Positions 6,635 to 15,916 of a stretch of 64,000 nucleotides of DNA are shown one piece after another. Source of the DNA: Mycolicibacterium komossense (GTDB taxonomy: Bacteria > Actinomycetota > Actinomycetes > Mycobacteriales > Mycobacteriaceae); NCBI RefSeq assembly GCF_025822605.1, contig NZ_JACKTY010000024.1, forward strand, positions 1 to 64,000. Direction: 5' to 3'. Numbering within the stretch: the first letter of the stretch is position 1; the number at the start of each line of letters is the position of its first letter. The notes beneath the pieces are model-generated. The model was not told the DNA's origin. It was given only the letters and a program-made list of their open reading frames with translations, and did no database searches. The translations under genes were made by a program, and so were the position numbers.

Positions 6635-8908
6635 TTACGCGTCAGCGGTCGCGGCCTCGGCTGGAGCCGCTTCGGGCTGAGACGGCTCTGCGGCCTCACC
6701 TTCCTCGGCGACGAGCACCAGCGAGATCTTGCCGCGGTTGTCGATATCGGCGATCTCGACGCGCAGCTTGTCGCCGACCTTGACCACGTCCTCGACCTTG
6801 TTGATCCGCTTGCCGCGGCCCAACTTCGAGATGTGGACCAGGCCGTCACGACCGGGCAACAAGGAAACGAAGGCGCCAAAATCAGTGGTTTTGACGACTG
6901 TGCCGAGGAACCGTTCGCCGACCTTGGGCAGCTGCGGGTTCGCGATCGCGTTGATCATGTCGATCGCCGCCTGCGCCGACAGACCGTCGGTGGCGCCAAC
7001 GAACACGGTGCCGTCGTCCTCGATGGAGATCGACGCGCCGGTCTGCTCGGTGATCGAGTTGATCATCTTGCCCTTGGGCCCGATGACCTCACCGATCTTG
7101 TCGATCGGCACCTTGATGGCCGTGACACGCGGCGCGTGCGGGCTCATCTCGTCGGGGGCGTCGATGGCCTCGGCCATCACCTCGAGGATGGTGATCCGGG
7201 CATCCTTGGCCTGCGCCAACGCCCCGGCCAGCACCTGCGACGGGATACCGTCGAGCTTGGTGTCCAGCTGCAGCGCCGTGACGAAGTCCTTGGTGCCTGC
7301 ACACTTGAAGTCCATGTCGCCAAAGGCATCTTCGGCGCCGAGGATGTCGGTCAGCGTGACGAAGCGACGCTCCAGTTTCTTGGTGCCGTCTCCCGCGTCA
7401 ACTTCGATGTCGTCAGACACCAGACCCATGGCGATACCGGCGACGGGGGCCTTGAGCGGCACACCGGCGTTCAGCAGCGACAGGGTGGACGCGCAGACCG
7501 ATCCCATGGACGTCGAGCCGTTGGAGCTCAGCGCCTCCGACACCTGGCGGATGGCGTACGGGAACTCCTCGACACTCGGCAGCACCGGCACCAGGGCCCG
7601 CTCGGCGAGCGCGCCGTGGCCGATTTCGCGCCGCTTGGGCGAACCGACGCGGCCGGTCTCACCGGTCGAATACGGCGGGAAGTTGTAGTGATGCATGTAG
7701 CGCTTGGACTTTTCCGGTCCCAGCGAGTCGATCTGCTGAGCCATCTTGACCATGTCGAGGGTGGTGACGCCCATAATTTGGGTCTCGCCACGCTCGAACA
7801 ACGCGCTGCCGTGCGCCCGCGGGATGATGGCCACCTCGGCCGACAGGGCGCGGATATCGGTGATGCCGCGGCCGTCGATGCGGAAGTGATCGGTCAAGAT
7901 GCGCTGGCGGACCAGTTTCTTGGTCAGCGACCGGTAGGCGGCGCCGATCTCCTTCTCGCGACCCGCATAGGTCTCGCCCAGGCGCTCCAGCACCTCGACC
8001 TTGAGCTCGTCGGTGCGCGCGTCGCGCTCGGCCTTACTCGAGATGGTCAGGGCCTGCGCCAGCTGCTCGGTCGCCACGGAGGCCACCGAGTAGTAGACGT
8101 CGTCCTGGTAATCGGGGAACACCGGGTAGTCGGCGGTCTCCTTGCCCGCGGCGGTGGCGAGCTCTTCCTGCGCGGTGCACAGCGCGGCGATGAACGGCTT
8201 GGCGGCCTCAAGGCCTTCTGCGACAACACTTTCCGTCGGCGCACCGGCACCGCCGGCGATCAGCTCGATCACGTTCTCGGTGGCTTCGGCCTCGACCATC
8301 ATGATGGCAACGTCGTCACCGGCTTTACGACCCGCGACCACCATGTCGAACACGGCGCCTTCGAGCTGCTCGACAGTCGGGAAGGCGACCCACTGGCCGT
8401 TGATCAGTGCGACGCGCACGCCGCCGACCGGGCCGGAGAACGGGAGACCCGAGATCTGGGTGGACGCCGAGGCGGCATTGATCGCCAGTACGTCGTAGAG
8501 ATCCTTGGGATCGAGGCTCAGGACCGTGACGACAACCTGGATCTCGTTACGCAGACCGGAGATGAACGTCGGCCGCAGTGGCCGGTCGATCAGGCGACAG
8601 GTCAGGATCGCGTCGGTGGACGGCCTGCCCTCACGCCGGAAGAACGACCCCGGGATGCGTCCCGCGGCGTACATGCGCTCTTCGACGTCGATCGTCAGCG
8701 GGAAGAAGTCGAAATGGTCTTTGGGCTGCTTGCTGGCGGTGGTCGCCGACAGCAACATGGTGTCGTCGTCGAGGTAGGCGACGACAGCTCCGGCGGCTTG
8801 CTGTGCGAGCCGGCCGGTCTCGAAACGGATGGTGCGGGTGCCGAAGCTCCCGTTCTCGATGATGGCGGTCGATTCGAACACGCCTTCGTCAATTTCAGCT
8901 ACAGACAT
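6635..8908 (-). CDS. gpsI: Polynucleotide phosphorylase / guanosine pentaphosphate synthetase
   Basis: The protein is 757 residues (M. tuberculosis Rv2783c is about 752). It degrades RNA 3'-5' using phosphate and also polymerises NDPs; the actinobacterial enzyme was named for (p)ppGpp synthesis. It has two RNase PH domains (about 15-230 and 335-560, with [20 protein letters not shown] and [17 protein letters not shown] loops), a KH domain ([20 protein letters not shown], about 600-620) and a C-terminal S1 domain ([20 protein letters not shown], about 665-685), then an Ala/Glu tail. ATG start at 8908. It forms the head of the gpsI-pepR-NMO run. Confidence 0.97.
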   Translation of the reverse strand: MSVAEIDEGVFESTAIIENGSFGTRTIRFETGRLAQQAAGAVVAYLDDDTMLLSATTASKQPKDHFDFFPLTIDVEERMYAAGRIPGSFFRREGRPSTDAILTCRLIDRPLRPTFISGLRNEIQVVVTVLSLDPKDLYDVLAINAASASTQISGLPFSGPVGGVRVALINGQWVAFPTVEQLEGAVFDMVVAGRKAGDDVAIMMVEAEATENVIELIAGGAGAPTESVVAEGLEAAKPFIAALCTAQEELATAAGKETADYPVFPDYQDDVYYSVASVATEQLAQALTISSKAERDARTDELKVEVLERLGETYAGREKEIGAAYRSLTKKLVRQRILTDHFRIDGRGITDIRALSAEVAIIPRAHGSALFERGETQIMGVTTLDMVKMAQQIDSLGPEKSKRYMHHYNFPPYSTGETGRVGSPKRREIGHGALAERALVPVLPSVEEFPYAIRQVSEALSSNGSTSMGSVCASTLSLLNAGVPLKAPVAGIAMGLVSDDIEVDAGDGTKKLERRFVTLTDILGAEDAFGDMDFKCAGTKDFVTALQLDTKLDGIPSQVLAGALAQAKDARITILEVMAEAIDAPDEMSPHAPRVTAIKVPIDKIGEVIGPKGKMINSITEQTGASISIEDDGTVFVGATDGLSAQAAIDMINAIANPQLPKVGERFLGTVVKTTDFGAFVSLLPGRDGLVHISKLGRGKRINKVEDVVKVGDKLRVEIADIDNRGKISLVLVAEEGEAAEPSQPEAAPAEAATADA

Positions 8909-9242
8909 AGATGTCCGCGATGCCTCTCTAGATTCACTGTTCAGCTGTTTCGCGTCGTCACGCGCAGAACCAAGGGATCCATCAATGCGGCTACGGCCGT
9001 CGATCGAAGCGGCCGACCCTCCCTTGCAGGGGCCCGGCAGCCACTACCGAAGACCGCCCACAATGAGGCCATCTCCCCGGAAATGCGGGTGACGCACAGG
9101 AACGGTCGCGCGGGTATGCCCGAACCGCACCGGTACGTTCGAGCCAGTAAGGCTCAGAACAGCCCCACTGTACACCGGGAGGTTTGGAATCCCGGCATTC
9201 GGGCAGGTCAACGCGGCAGGGACACGCCGTGTCCGGCGACGA
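8909..9242. other. Intergenic region upstream of gpsI
   Basis: This 334-bp gap between gpsI and lppU on the same strand has no convincing gene; the frames through it are shadows of the gpsI antisense frame. It should hold the gpsI promoter and 5' leader. PNPase leaders in other bacteria are autoregulated by RNase III and PNPase, but no defined hairpin of that type was identified here. Confidence 0.5.
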
Positions 9243-9767
9243 TCAGGCTACGTTCTCGACACATACCGTGAACTGTCGCTCGTCGTAGGCGTAGCCGAGT
9301 CCGCTGGCACACTGGTCGACGCTGGCCACCCCGGCCAGCACCTGGGTGGCGCGCTGCCGGTTCGCCGCCCCAGAATCCGCACAGTCGACCCGATACGGAT
9401 CTCGATCGTTCTCGGGGTCGACACTCATGCAGCCCCCGACCAACCAGTCGATGTCCAGACAGACGGTGGTGGATTCGGGGGTGAAGGTGCTGCTCTGCGA
9501 ATAGTACGAATCCACGTCGGTGGGACACTGGTTACTTTTCGCGACAACGGCAGCCACCTTGAAATTCGAAACGGTGCTACCGCAGTCCGCCTTGGTGGCC
9601 TCGGGCCTGTCGACCGGGCCGCTGACCTTGAGGCAGTCCCCTACCTTCAGATCAGGTCCGGCACCGATGTTGCTCAATAACCCAGAGCACCCGCTGAGCC
9701 CGAGGACCACGAAAGAAGCGACCGCCGTGGTCCCTAGGCCTGATGTCAGGGCAGCGCGGCGGGGCAT
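9243..9767 (-). CDS. lppU: Lipoprotein LppU
   Basis: The predicted lipoprotein is 174 residues from an ATG at 9767; a GTG one codon earlier is equally possible. The signal peptide ends in the lipobox LSGC, with Cys27 as the acylated residue, so the mature protein is anchored to the outer face of the membrane. The mature part has six or more Cys (for example TKADCGS, NQCPTDVDSYY, VGGCMSVDPEND, DQCASGLGY, FTVCVENVA), suggesting disulfides. The order rpsO-lppU-gpsI matches Rv2785c-Rv2784c-Rv2783c. The function of LppU is not established. Confidence 0.88.
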   Translation of the reverse strand: MPRRAALTSGLGTTAVASFVVLGLSGCSGLLSNIGAGPDLKVGDCLKVSGPVDRPEATKADCGSTVSNFKVAAVVAKSNQCPTDVDSYYSQSSTFTPESTTVCLDIDWLVGGCMSVDPENDRDPYRVDCADSGAANRQRATQVLAGVASVDQCASGLGYAYDERQFTVCVENVA

Positions 9768-9790
9768 CACTAAAAGGGCAAGAGCCCGAG

Positions 9791-10060
9791 TCAGCGACGC
9801 AGGCCCAGGCGCTCGATCAACGAGCGATAACGCGCGACGTCGACCTGCGCGACGTACTTGAGCAGTCGGCGACGACGACCGACGAGCAGCAGCAGACCGC
9901 GGCGCGAGTGGTGGTCGTGCTTGTGGAGCTTGAGGTGCTCGGTCAGATCGGAGATCCGCTTGGTCAGCAGTGCGACCTGCGCCTCGGGCGAACCGGTGTC
10001 GGTGTCATGCAGGCCGTACTGGCCCAGGATGTCTTTTTTCTGCTCGGCGGTAAGCGCCAC
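9791..10060 (-). CDS. rpsO: 30S ribosomal protein S15
   Basis: The 89-residue protein has full standard S15 length and starts at a GTG ([16 protein letters not shown]). The motifs [22 protein letters not shown] and [22 protein letters not shown] are diagnostic of S15, which binds the central domain of 16S rRNA and helps nucleate the platform. It lies between ribF and lppU. In many bacteria rpsO and pnp are co-transcribed, and here lppU sits between them. Confidence 0.97.
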   Translation of the reverse strand: MALTAEQKKDILGQYGLHDTDTGSPEAQVALLTKRISDLTEHLKLHKHDHHSRRGLLLLVGRRRRLLKYVAQVDVARYRSLIERLGLRR

Positions 10061-10207
10061 GAATTCACTCCATCGATAGGTCCGCGATCAGTAAGGCCTT
10101 CTGACAAGAAGACCGACGCGGCCGCCGCGAACTGCAGCACACGTCGTTTCGAGCCGAAATGTTATCAGTGCAGCCCGCCGAGCCGAAATCGTGCGGGTGG
10201 CGACTGC

Positions 10208-11182
10208 CTACTGAGCAGCAAGAATCCCACGGGCCTTTTCGGTATCCCGGTCCATGGCCGCCACCAGGTCCTCGACGGATCCGAACTTCTCCTGACCGCG
10301 GATCCGCGCGACGAAGTCGACGGCGACGTGCTGGCCGTACAGGTCGGCGGCGGTATCCAGCACGAACGCCTCGACTGTGCGGGTCCGCCCCGAGAAGGTC
10401 GGATTGGTGCCGACGGAGACCGCAGCCTGGTAGCGCTCGCCAGGGATGACGGTACCCATCACCGGACCGTGCCCGAGCACAGTGAACCAGGCGGCATACA
10501 CGCCGTCGGCAGGTATCGCCGAGTACATGGGGGGCGCCACATTGGCAGTCGGGAAACCGAGCACCCTGCCCCGGCCGTCGCCGCGCACTACGACGCCTTC
10601 GACGCGGTGCGGGCGGCCCAGCGCCTCGGCGGCAGCCACCACATCGCCGGCGTCCACGCAGGAGCGGATGTAGGTCGAGGAGAACGTCACGGTTTCGGAA
10701 TGATGATGTTCGGCGACCAACGACATCGCCTCCACTGCAAAGCCGAAGCGCTCGCCGGCTCTGCGCAGCATCGCGACGTTTCCGGCCGCCTTCTTGCCGA
10801 ACGTGAAATTCTCGCCGACCACCACCTCGACGACGTGCAGGTTCTCCACCAGCAGCTCGTGGATGTAGCGCTCAGGCGTGAGCTTCATGAAGTCGGTGGT
10901 GAACGGCATCACCAGGAACACATCGACCCCGAGTTCCTCGGCGAGCTCCGCGCGGCGGGTCAGCGTCGTCAGCTGTGCGGGGTGGCTGCCGGGAAAGACC
11001 ACTTCCATCGGGTGGGGGTCGAAGGTCATCAACACCGTCGGGATACCGCGGGATCTACCCGCCTTGACGGCACCCGTGATCAACTCGGCATGTCCACGGT
11101 GCACACCGTCGAACACGCCGATGGTGAGCACGCACCTGCCCCAGTCTGAGGGGATCTCGTCCTGTCCCCGCCACCGCTGCAC
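10208..11182 (-). CDS. ribF: Bifunctional riboflavin kinase / FAD synthetase
   Basis: The predicted protein is 324 residues from a GTG at 11182 (VQRWRGQDEIP), the start expected from mycobacterial RibF. An upstream extension to 11209 has no support. The N-terminal FMN adenylyltransferase domain shows LTIGVFDGVHRGHAELI (about 19-35), MTFDPHPMEVVFPG and TFSSTYIRSCVDAGD (about 160-174). The C-terminal riboflavin kinase domain shows LGFPTANVAPP (PTAN motif, about 203-213) and TNPTFSGRTRTVEAF. The enzyme makes FMN and FAD, cofactors for the many flavoproteins in this window. It lies divergent from sirR. Confidence 0.96.
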   Translation of the reverse strand: MQRWRGQDEIPSDWGRCVLTIGVFDGVHRGHAELITGAVKAGRSRGIPTVLMTFDPHPMEVVFPGSHPAQLTTLTRRAELAEELGVDVFLVMPFTTDFMKLTPERYIHELLVENLHVVEVVVGENFTFGKKAAGNVAMLRRAGERFGFAVEAMSLVAEHHHSETVTFSSTYIRSCVDAGDVVAAAEALGRPHRVEGVVVRGDGRGRVLGFPTANVAPPMYSAIPADGVYAAWFTVLGHGPVMGTVIPGERYQAAVSVGTNPTFSGRTRTVEAFVLDTAADLYGQHVAVDFVARIRGQEKFGSVEDLVAAMDRDTEKARGILAAQ

Positions 11183-11262
11183 GGGCCCAAGCCTACGGTG
11201 CCGCCGCACCGTGAGCCGCGTGAGATCCCCGGATCAGGTGATGATTGCCTAAACTTTGGTGT

Positions 11263-11982
11263 GTGAGTCCTGATGGCGGTCCCGATCTCGGGGTACACGA
11301 TTTGTCGACCGTCGCACAGGACTACCTGAAGACGATCTGGACGGCCCAAGAATGGTCCCTGGAAAAAGTCAGCACAAAGATGCTCGCCGAACGCATCGGC
11401 GTGTCGGCCAGCACCGCGTCGGAATCCATCCGCAAGCTCGCCGATCAGGGCCTGGTCGACCACGCGAAGTACGGCGCCGTCACCCTCACCGAACGGGGCC
11501 GCCGCGCCGCCATCTCGGTGGTCCGCAGACACCGGCTGTTGGAGACCTTCCTGGTCAGCGAGCTCGGTTACAGCTGGGACGAGGTGCACGACGAGGCCGA
11601 GGTACTCGAGCACGCCGTCTCCGATCTGATGATGGCCCGGATCGACGCCAAACTGGGCTACCCGCAGCGGGACCCGCATGGCGACCCGATCCCCGATCTC
11701 GACGGTCAGGTGCCGACACCGCCGGCCCAGCAGCTGGCCGTTTGTGCCGACGGCGACCACGGCGCGGTCGCTCGGATCAGCGACGCCGACCCGGAAATGC
11801 TGCGGTACTTCGACGATGTGGGCATCGCCCTGGATTCGCACCTGACGGTGTTGGCCAGGCGCGATTTCGCCGGCACGGTGTCGGTCTCGATCGGACATGA
11901 CAACGACGCCGATACCGAGCCCAAGACGGTCGAGCTGGGAAGTCCTGCCGCACAGGCGATCTGGATCGTTCCCTGCAGCTGA
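11263..11982 (+). CDS. sirR: DtxR-family metal-dependent regulator SirR/MntR
   Basis: The protein is 239 residues from GTG 11263. It has an N-terminal winged HTH (about 10-70, ERIGVSASTASESIRKLADQGLVDH), a metal-binding and dimerisation domain (RRHRLLETFLVSELGYSWDEVHDEAEVLEHAVSD, about 84-117, with the His/Glu metal-ligand pattern of DtxR/MntR) and a C-terminal FeoA/SH3-like domain. It matches Rv2788 in sequence and place. A -10-like TAAACT at 11250-11255 lies just ahead of the GTG, and there is no Shine-Dalgarno, so a leaderless transcript is likely. It ends 15 bp from the convergent mce operon. Confidence 0.9.
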   Translation: MSPDGGPDLGVHDLSTVAQDYLKTIWTAQEWSLEKVSTKMLAERIGVSASTASESIRKLADQGLVDHAKYGAVTLTERGRRAAISVVRRHRLLETFLVSELGYSWDEVHDEAEVLEHAVSDLMMARIDAKLGYPQRDPHGDPIPDLDGQVPTPPAQQLAVCADGDHGAVARISDADPEMLRYFDDVGIALDSHLTVLARRDFAGTVSVSIGHDNDADTEPKTVELGSPAAQAIWIVPCS

Positions 11983-11997
11983 CGGCTTTCGCGACCG

Positions 11998-13470
11998 TTA
12001 TCCCTGTGGCGGCAGCATCAGATCCTGCCAGGACTGATGCGGGTCGGCGTCGCGAGCCAGGTCGGTCTGCCGATAGGTCCGTCCATCAGGCCCGACGTAC
12101 GTGCCGGTGTTCGGGTCGTACTGGGCAACTGCGATCGGCGGTGGCGCTGCTGCCGCCGGTGCCATTGTGGGCGCAGCCGCGGCGGGATCCGGCGTCCCCG
12201 GCGGGAGCTGTGGAACGGGCTGCCCGGACAGGGTGGCGTTGGGGTCGCCCTTCCAGGCGTAGCCGTCGTTGAGCGGGACGTAGTTCTCGTCGCTTTCACA
12301 CATCGCAGCGGTGGGTGCACGTTTTCCGGGTTTGGTCTCACACGGAATATTGCGCGCACCACGGACATTGAACGGCGAATCCTGGGGCACGCGGCAGTAC
12401 AAATTGCCCTCTGGCCGCGGCGGATAGTCCACGTCGGTGGGAACGCGCTGCTGCTGCGGCGGCAAGAAACCGGTGAGACACGCCGGCGGTAGGTTGAGAT
12501 TGAGGTTGAAGGACAGGTAACCGCCCCGATAGGCCTGTTTGGTGTTTCTGTTGGCCAGGCCGGCGCCCTGCAGAATCGAAATGCCCTGTGGGAGTAGCAC
12601 CAGAAGCTGTTCGAGGTTGTTGTTGTAGGTCATGCCGACTTGGTCGAGTCCCACCAGGTTGTGCAGTAATACCGGTAGCGATGGCTGGAGACGGTCGAGC
12701 AGGCCGCGGGTGGCGTCCGCGGCGCCGGGCCCGTCGGTCAACAGCCTCCCTACCGCTGGATCCTGAGTCTTGAGTTCCGTGGTGACCGTCGCAATGTTGG
12801 CCGCCCAGGCCGCGATGGAGTCCGCGGAATTGGTCTGAGAGTCCAGCACGGGTTGGGATCGATCAGTCAGGGTGATCAGCGCGTCGAGGTTCTTGCGCGC
12901 ATCGATGGCCAGCGTGGTGGTTCCTTTGACCAGCCGCGACAACTCCGGTCCGAGGCCGCCGACAGCGGTGTAACCCTCGTCGATGACCGTCTTGAGATTG
13001 TCGTGGGGAATGGCCTGAATGCCTCGATTGGTCGCGGCCAGAAGAGAATTGACGTCCGGCGGGATGGAAGCCCGATCCTCGGGGATGACATCACCGTTCT
13101 TGAGCATCGGCCCGCTGCCGCTTCGGGGCCGCAGGGCGACGAACTGTTCACCGACCGCGGTTTGGCTGTGGACCTCGGCGTCCAGGTCGGCGGGGATCGG
13201 CACGCTGGAATCCAGCGACAGGATCGCGTCGACGCCAGTGTTGGTCAACCCGACGCTTTCCACGCGGCCGACTTCAGTGCCCCGGTAGGTGACGTTGCCG
13301 CTGGAGTAGAGGCCGGCGGCGGCGGGTAGATGCAGTGTGACCCGGTAGTGCCCGACTCCGAACAGATAGTTGGGCAGGCCCATATAGTGGAACGCCATCA
13401 CCGACACGGCGACCAGGGTGCCGGTGGTGAAGATGGCAATTTGGATGGCGACACGCTTGGGCAGGTACAC
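11998..13470 (-). CDS. mceF: Mce-family protein, MceF position
   Basis: The predicted protein is 490 residues from a GTG at 13470, two bases after the stop of the mceE gene; the upstream part of the frame overlaps mceE. It has a membrane-anchoring segment at about 9-33, the MlaD/MCE domain (about 40-120: ITYRGTEVG-type motif NVTYRGTEVGRVESVGL), a long helical region, and a Pro/Ala-rich C-terminus. It is the last gene of the operon and part of the periplasm-spanning lipid-transfer tube of a mycobacterial Mce transporter. The paralogue number cannot be told by eye. Confidence 0.88.
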   Translation of the reverse strand: MYLPKRVAIQIAIFTTGTLVAVSVMAFHYMGLPNYLFGVGHYRVTLHLPAAAGLYSSGNVTYRGTEVGRVESVGLTNTGVDAILSLDSSVPIPADLDAEVHSQTAVGEQFVALRPRSGSGPMLKNGDVIPEDRASIPPDVNSLLAATNRGIQAIPHDNLKTVIDEGYTAVGGLGPELSRLVKGTTTLAIDARKNLDALITLTDRSQPVLDSQTNSADSIAAWAANIATVTTELKTQDPAVGRLLTDGPGAADATRGLLDRLQPSLPVLLHNLVGLDQVGMTYNNNLEQLLVLLPQGISILQGAGLANRNTKQAYRGGYLSFNLNLNLPPACLTGFLPPQQQRVPTDVDYPPRPEGNLYCRVPQDSPFNVRGARNIPCETKPGKRAPTAAMCESDENYVPLNDGYAWKGDPNATLSGQPVPQLPPGTPDPAAAAPTMAPAAAAPPPIAVAQYDPNTGTYVGPDGRTYRQTDLARDADPHQSWQDLMLPPQG

Positions 13471-13472
13471 GC

Positions 13473-14612
13473 CTACGACCCCTGATCCATATGGTATGGA
13501 ACCACCAGCGGATTTCCCGCGGTGTAGGGGCTGGGCAGCTGCCCGATGGTGCGACCCCACTGCAGTTCGAGCTCGGTGAGGTTGCCCTCGAACCGGGTGC
13601 CGGTGAAGAACGACGAGTCCAGCCGGCTCAGTGTCAGGTCGATGACCGCAGTCAGGTTGGCGTAGTCACCGCGCATCCACGTGGTCAACTGCTCCTTGGG
13701 GAACGGGAAGGTGGGCAGCACGCTCAAGGCGCGAGTCAACGCGGGGCCTGCGTCGGCCAACGACTTGAGCACCGGGGCGATGTCGGAGAGCTCACGCACC
13801 AGGGCGCTCTTCGTCTGGTTGGTCGTGTCAGTTGCGAGTGCGGAGAATTGGCCCAGTTGGGTGATGGCGTCGGCAATGTTCTGGCGTTGGTCGTCGAGCA
13901 CTGCGAGCGCATCGGGAATGGTCCGCAGGGCCTTGTCGACGACCGGCTTTTGCGCGGCGATCTGGTCCACGAGGTTGTTGAGACTGTCGGCTGCGGCGAT
14001 GATGTCGTCTTTTTGATCGTTGAGGTATCCGACGTAGGTGTCGAGTTGCCCGATCAAGCTACGCAAGTCGTCGGCGCGGCCGGCGAAGGCCGTGCTGAAG
14101 GCTTCGGTGATGTCTTGTATTTGGCCCACTCCCCCGCCGTTGAGCACCATAGAGATCGCCGCCAGCGTCTGCTCGGTGCTCGGGAAGGTTCCAGCGGCAG
14201 ACAGCGGGATCAACGAACCCTCGTGCAGTTTGCCTTCTGGTGGGATATTCGTCGGGGGTGCGAGTTCGATGTGGAGGGAACCGAACAAGCTGGTTTGACC
14301 CAGTTTGACTGTCGCGTTGGCAGGCAGGTCCACATCGCCGTCGAGGGACATCGTCAGCAGTGCGTGCCACCCCTGCATGTCCACGCTTGTGACGTTGCCG
14401 ACGGTCACATCGCCCACCTGAACGCGGGAATTAGGTTGAAGATTGGTGACATTGGGCAACTCGGCGGTGATGGTGAAAGCGCCCGGACCGCCACCGGCGG
14501 TACCCGGCAACGACAGGGAGTTCAGGCCATGCCAACCGCAGCCCGAAGTGGTCGCCACCGCCGCCGCGATGACGATTCCGGCGGTCTTCGTGCGCACACG
14601 AGGGACGCTCAC
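13473..14612 (-). CDS. mceE: Mce-family lipoprotein, MceE (LprK-like) position
   Basis: The protein is 379 residues from a GTG at 14612 that overlaps the mceD stop by GTGA. It has a short signal sequence with a lipobox-like SGC (Cys25), as expected for the E subunit (LprK/LprN type), which is the lipidated member of Mce complexes. The MCE domain (about 45-125) includes NSRVQVGDVTVGNVTSVDM, and a coiled-coil-rich region follows (about 150-300). It acts at the outer face of the plasma membrane in the lipid import complex. Confidence 0.88.
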   Translation of the reverse strand: MSVPRVRTKTAGIVIAAAVATTSGCGWHGLNSLSLPGTAGGGPGAFTITAELPNVTNLQPNSRVQVGDVTVGNVTSVDMQGWHALLTMSLDGDVDLPANATVKLGQTSLFGSLHIELAPPTNIPPEGKLHEGSLIPLSAAGTFPSTEQTLAAISMVLNGGGVGQIQDITEAFSTAFAGRADDLRSLIGQLDTYVGYLNDQKDDIIAAADSLNNLVDQIAAQKPVVDKALRTIPDALAVLDDQRQNIADAITQLGQFSALATDTTNQTKSALVRELSDIAPVLKSLADAGPALTRALSVLPTFPFPKEQLTTWMRGDYANLTAVIDLTLSRLDSSFFTGTRFEGNLTELELQWGRTIGQLPSPYTAGNPLVVPYHMDQGS

Positions 14613-15916
14613 TGGCCGCCTCCGGCTGGAACCATCATCCCAGTCAAACCAGACGCGGGGTCGATGGGCGGGGACTGCGCCGGTGCTTCCGCGGCTGCCG
14701 GCGTTTCACTTGGTGGTGGCTGGATCGGAGCCTGGGGCGGAACGTAGTCCGGACGCATCCAGTCCTCGCTGAAGGTCACCTCGTTCTGCCGGGCCATCGC
14801 GCCGGCCAGAGGGTTCATCCCGATCGGAGGGAAATTGAACTGGCGATTCTTGATGATCGGCGCCAGGTATTGCGCGCATAGTTTCGCCGATTGCTCGGCA
14901 CCTAGTCGCGATGCGGCCTGAATGGCCCCGCACAGGAATGTGATTGGGTTCTGAAAGTTGTTGACTGACAGCGCCCCGGTCAGCGTGCCCTGAGCGGGCT
15001 GGTAAATGTTCAGGAAGTTCTGGAACGTCGGAGGCGCAACGTGGAGAACTTCCTTGATGTCGGGGATGCTGTCATGCAGCGCTTGGGACACCGAGGCCAG
15101 CTTATCGGCGGTGATACCCAGTGATTCGCGGTTGTCGTTGACGAATCCGGCCAATTGCCCAGCCAGATCACCGAGGTCGTGCACGGCATTGCCCACCTCG
15201 TTGGGGTCGTTGGCGACAAGATTGGTGACGGACGCGAGATTCTGATTGAGTTGAGCGAGCAGGTCGCTGGAGCCTTGCAGCGCCGAAACCAGCAGCGACA
15301 GGTTTTTCAGAGTGGTGAAGAGGTCGTCACTGTGATCGCCCAGCGCCGAGATCGCTTGGGAAAGCTTGACGATGGTGTCGCGAATGGTGGCGCCTTGGCC
15401 ACGCAGATTGTCGGCGGTCGTGTTGACCAACGCACCGAGTGGGCTGACACCGCCCGGCTCGGTCGGCTGCAGAGCATCGTTGAGTTTCTGCAACTGCTGG
15501 CGGAAGTCGTCGAATTCCACGGGTACCGCGGTGCGATCTCGCCCGATCACGGTGTTATCGGCCATCACGGGCCCCGAGGTGTAGGGCGGGGTCAGTTGGA
15601 TCGCACGGGAAGTGACCAGCGACGGCGACAGGATCACTGCCTTGGCATCGGCGGGGACCTTGTATGTGTCGTCGAGGGAGAAGCTGATCTTGACCTGCAT
15701 CGGCTGCGGTTCGATCTTGTCGATCACCCCGACGGGGACACCTACGATGCGCACTTCGTCGCCGACGAAGATGCCGTTGCTGTTGTCGAAGTAGGCAACC
15801 AGATGGGTGCGGCCGATGCCGAGATCGGCTCCACCGCGCAGGATTACGACGAATCCAGCGACGAGGCTGACGATCAGCACGGCGGCCAAGCCGAGGCGTC
15901 GGCTGCGGATTCTCAC
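14609..15916 (-). CDS. mceD: Mce-family protein, MceD position
   Basis: The protein is 435 residues, with ATGA overlaps at its start with mceC and a GTGA overlap of its stop with mceE. It has an N-terminal transmembrane anchor (about 9-29), an MCE domain (about 37-115, with GIFVGDEVRIVGVPVGVIDKI) and a helical region (about 150-290). The C-terminal region contains two Cys (FLCGAI and KLCAQY) and ends in a Pro/Ala-rich, unstructured tail. It is one of six MCE subunits that form the substrate channel. Confidence 0.88.
   Translation of the reverse strand: MRIRSRRLGLAAVLIVSLVAGFVVILRGGADLGIGRTHLVAYFDNSNGIFVGDEVRIVGVPVGVIDKIEPQPMQVKISFSLDDTYKVPADAKAVILSPSLVTSRAIQLTPPYTSGPVMADNTVIGRDRTAVPVEFDDFRQQLQKLNDALQPTEPGGVSPLGALVNTTADNLRGQGATIRDTIVKLSQAISALGDHSDDLFTTLKNLSLLVSALQGSSDLLAQLNQNLASVTNLVANDPNEVGNAVHDLGDLAGQLAGFVNDNRESLGITADKLASVSQALHDSIPDIKEVLHVAPPTFQNFLNIYQPAQGTLTGALSVNNFQNPITFLCGAIQAASRLGAEQSAKLCAQYLAPIIKNRQFNFPPIGMNPLAGAMARQNEVTFSEDWMRPDYVPPQAPIQPPPSETPAAAEAPAQSPPIDPASGLTGMMVPAGGGQ

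Noticed and set aside
5758..6783. Long plus-strand frame antisense to pepR
   Set aside because: His/Arg/Gly-rich shadow; the opposite strand has an intact M16 protease.
6632..9271. Very long plus-strand open frame (about 879 codons) across gpsI
   Set aside because: It is the antisense shadow of gpsI, with Arg/His/Asp-rich, low-complexity composition and no recognisable domain. GC-rich codon bias creates such frames.
11080..11898. Minus-strand frame through sirR and the ribF start
   Set aside because: It is antisense to a conserved DtxR-type gene and has no domain. The ribF start at 11182 is supported by its family N-terminus.
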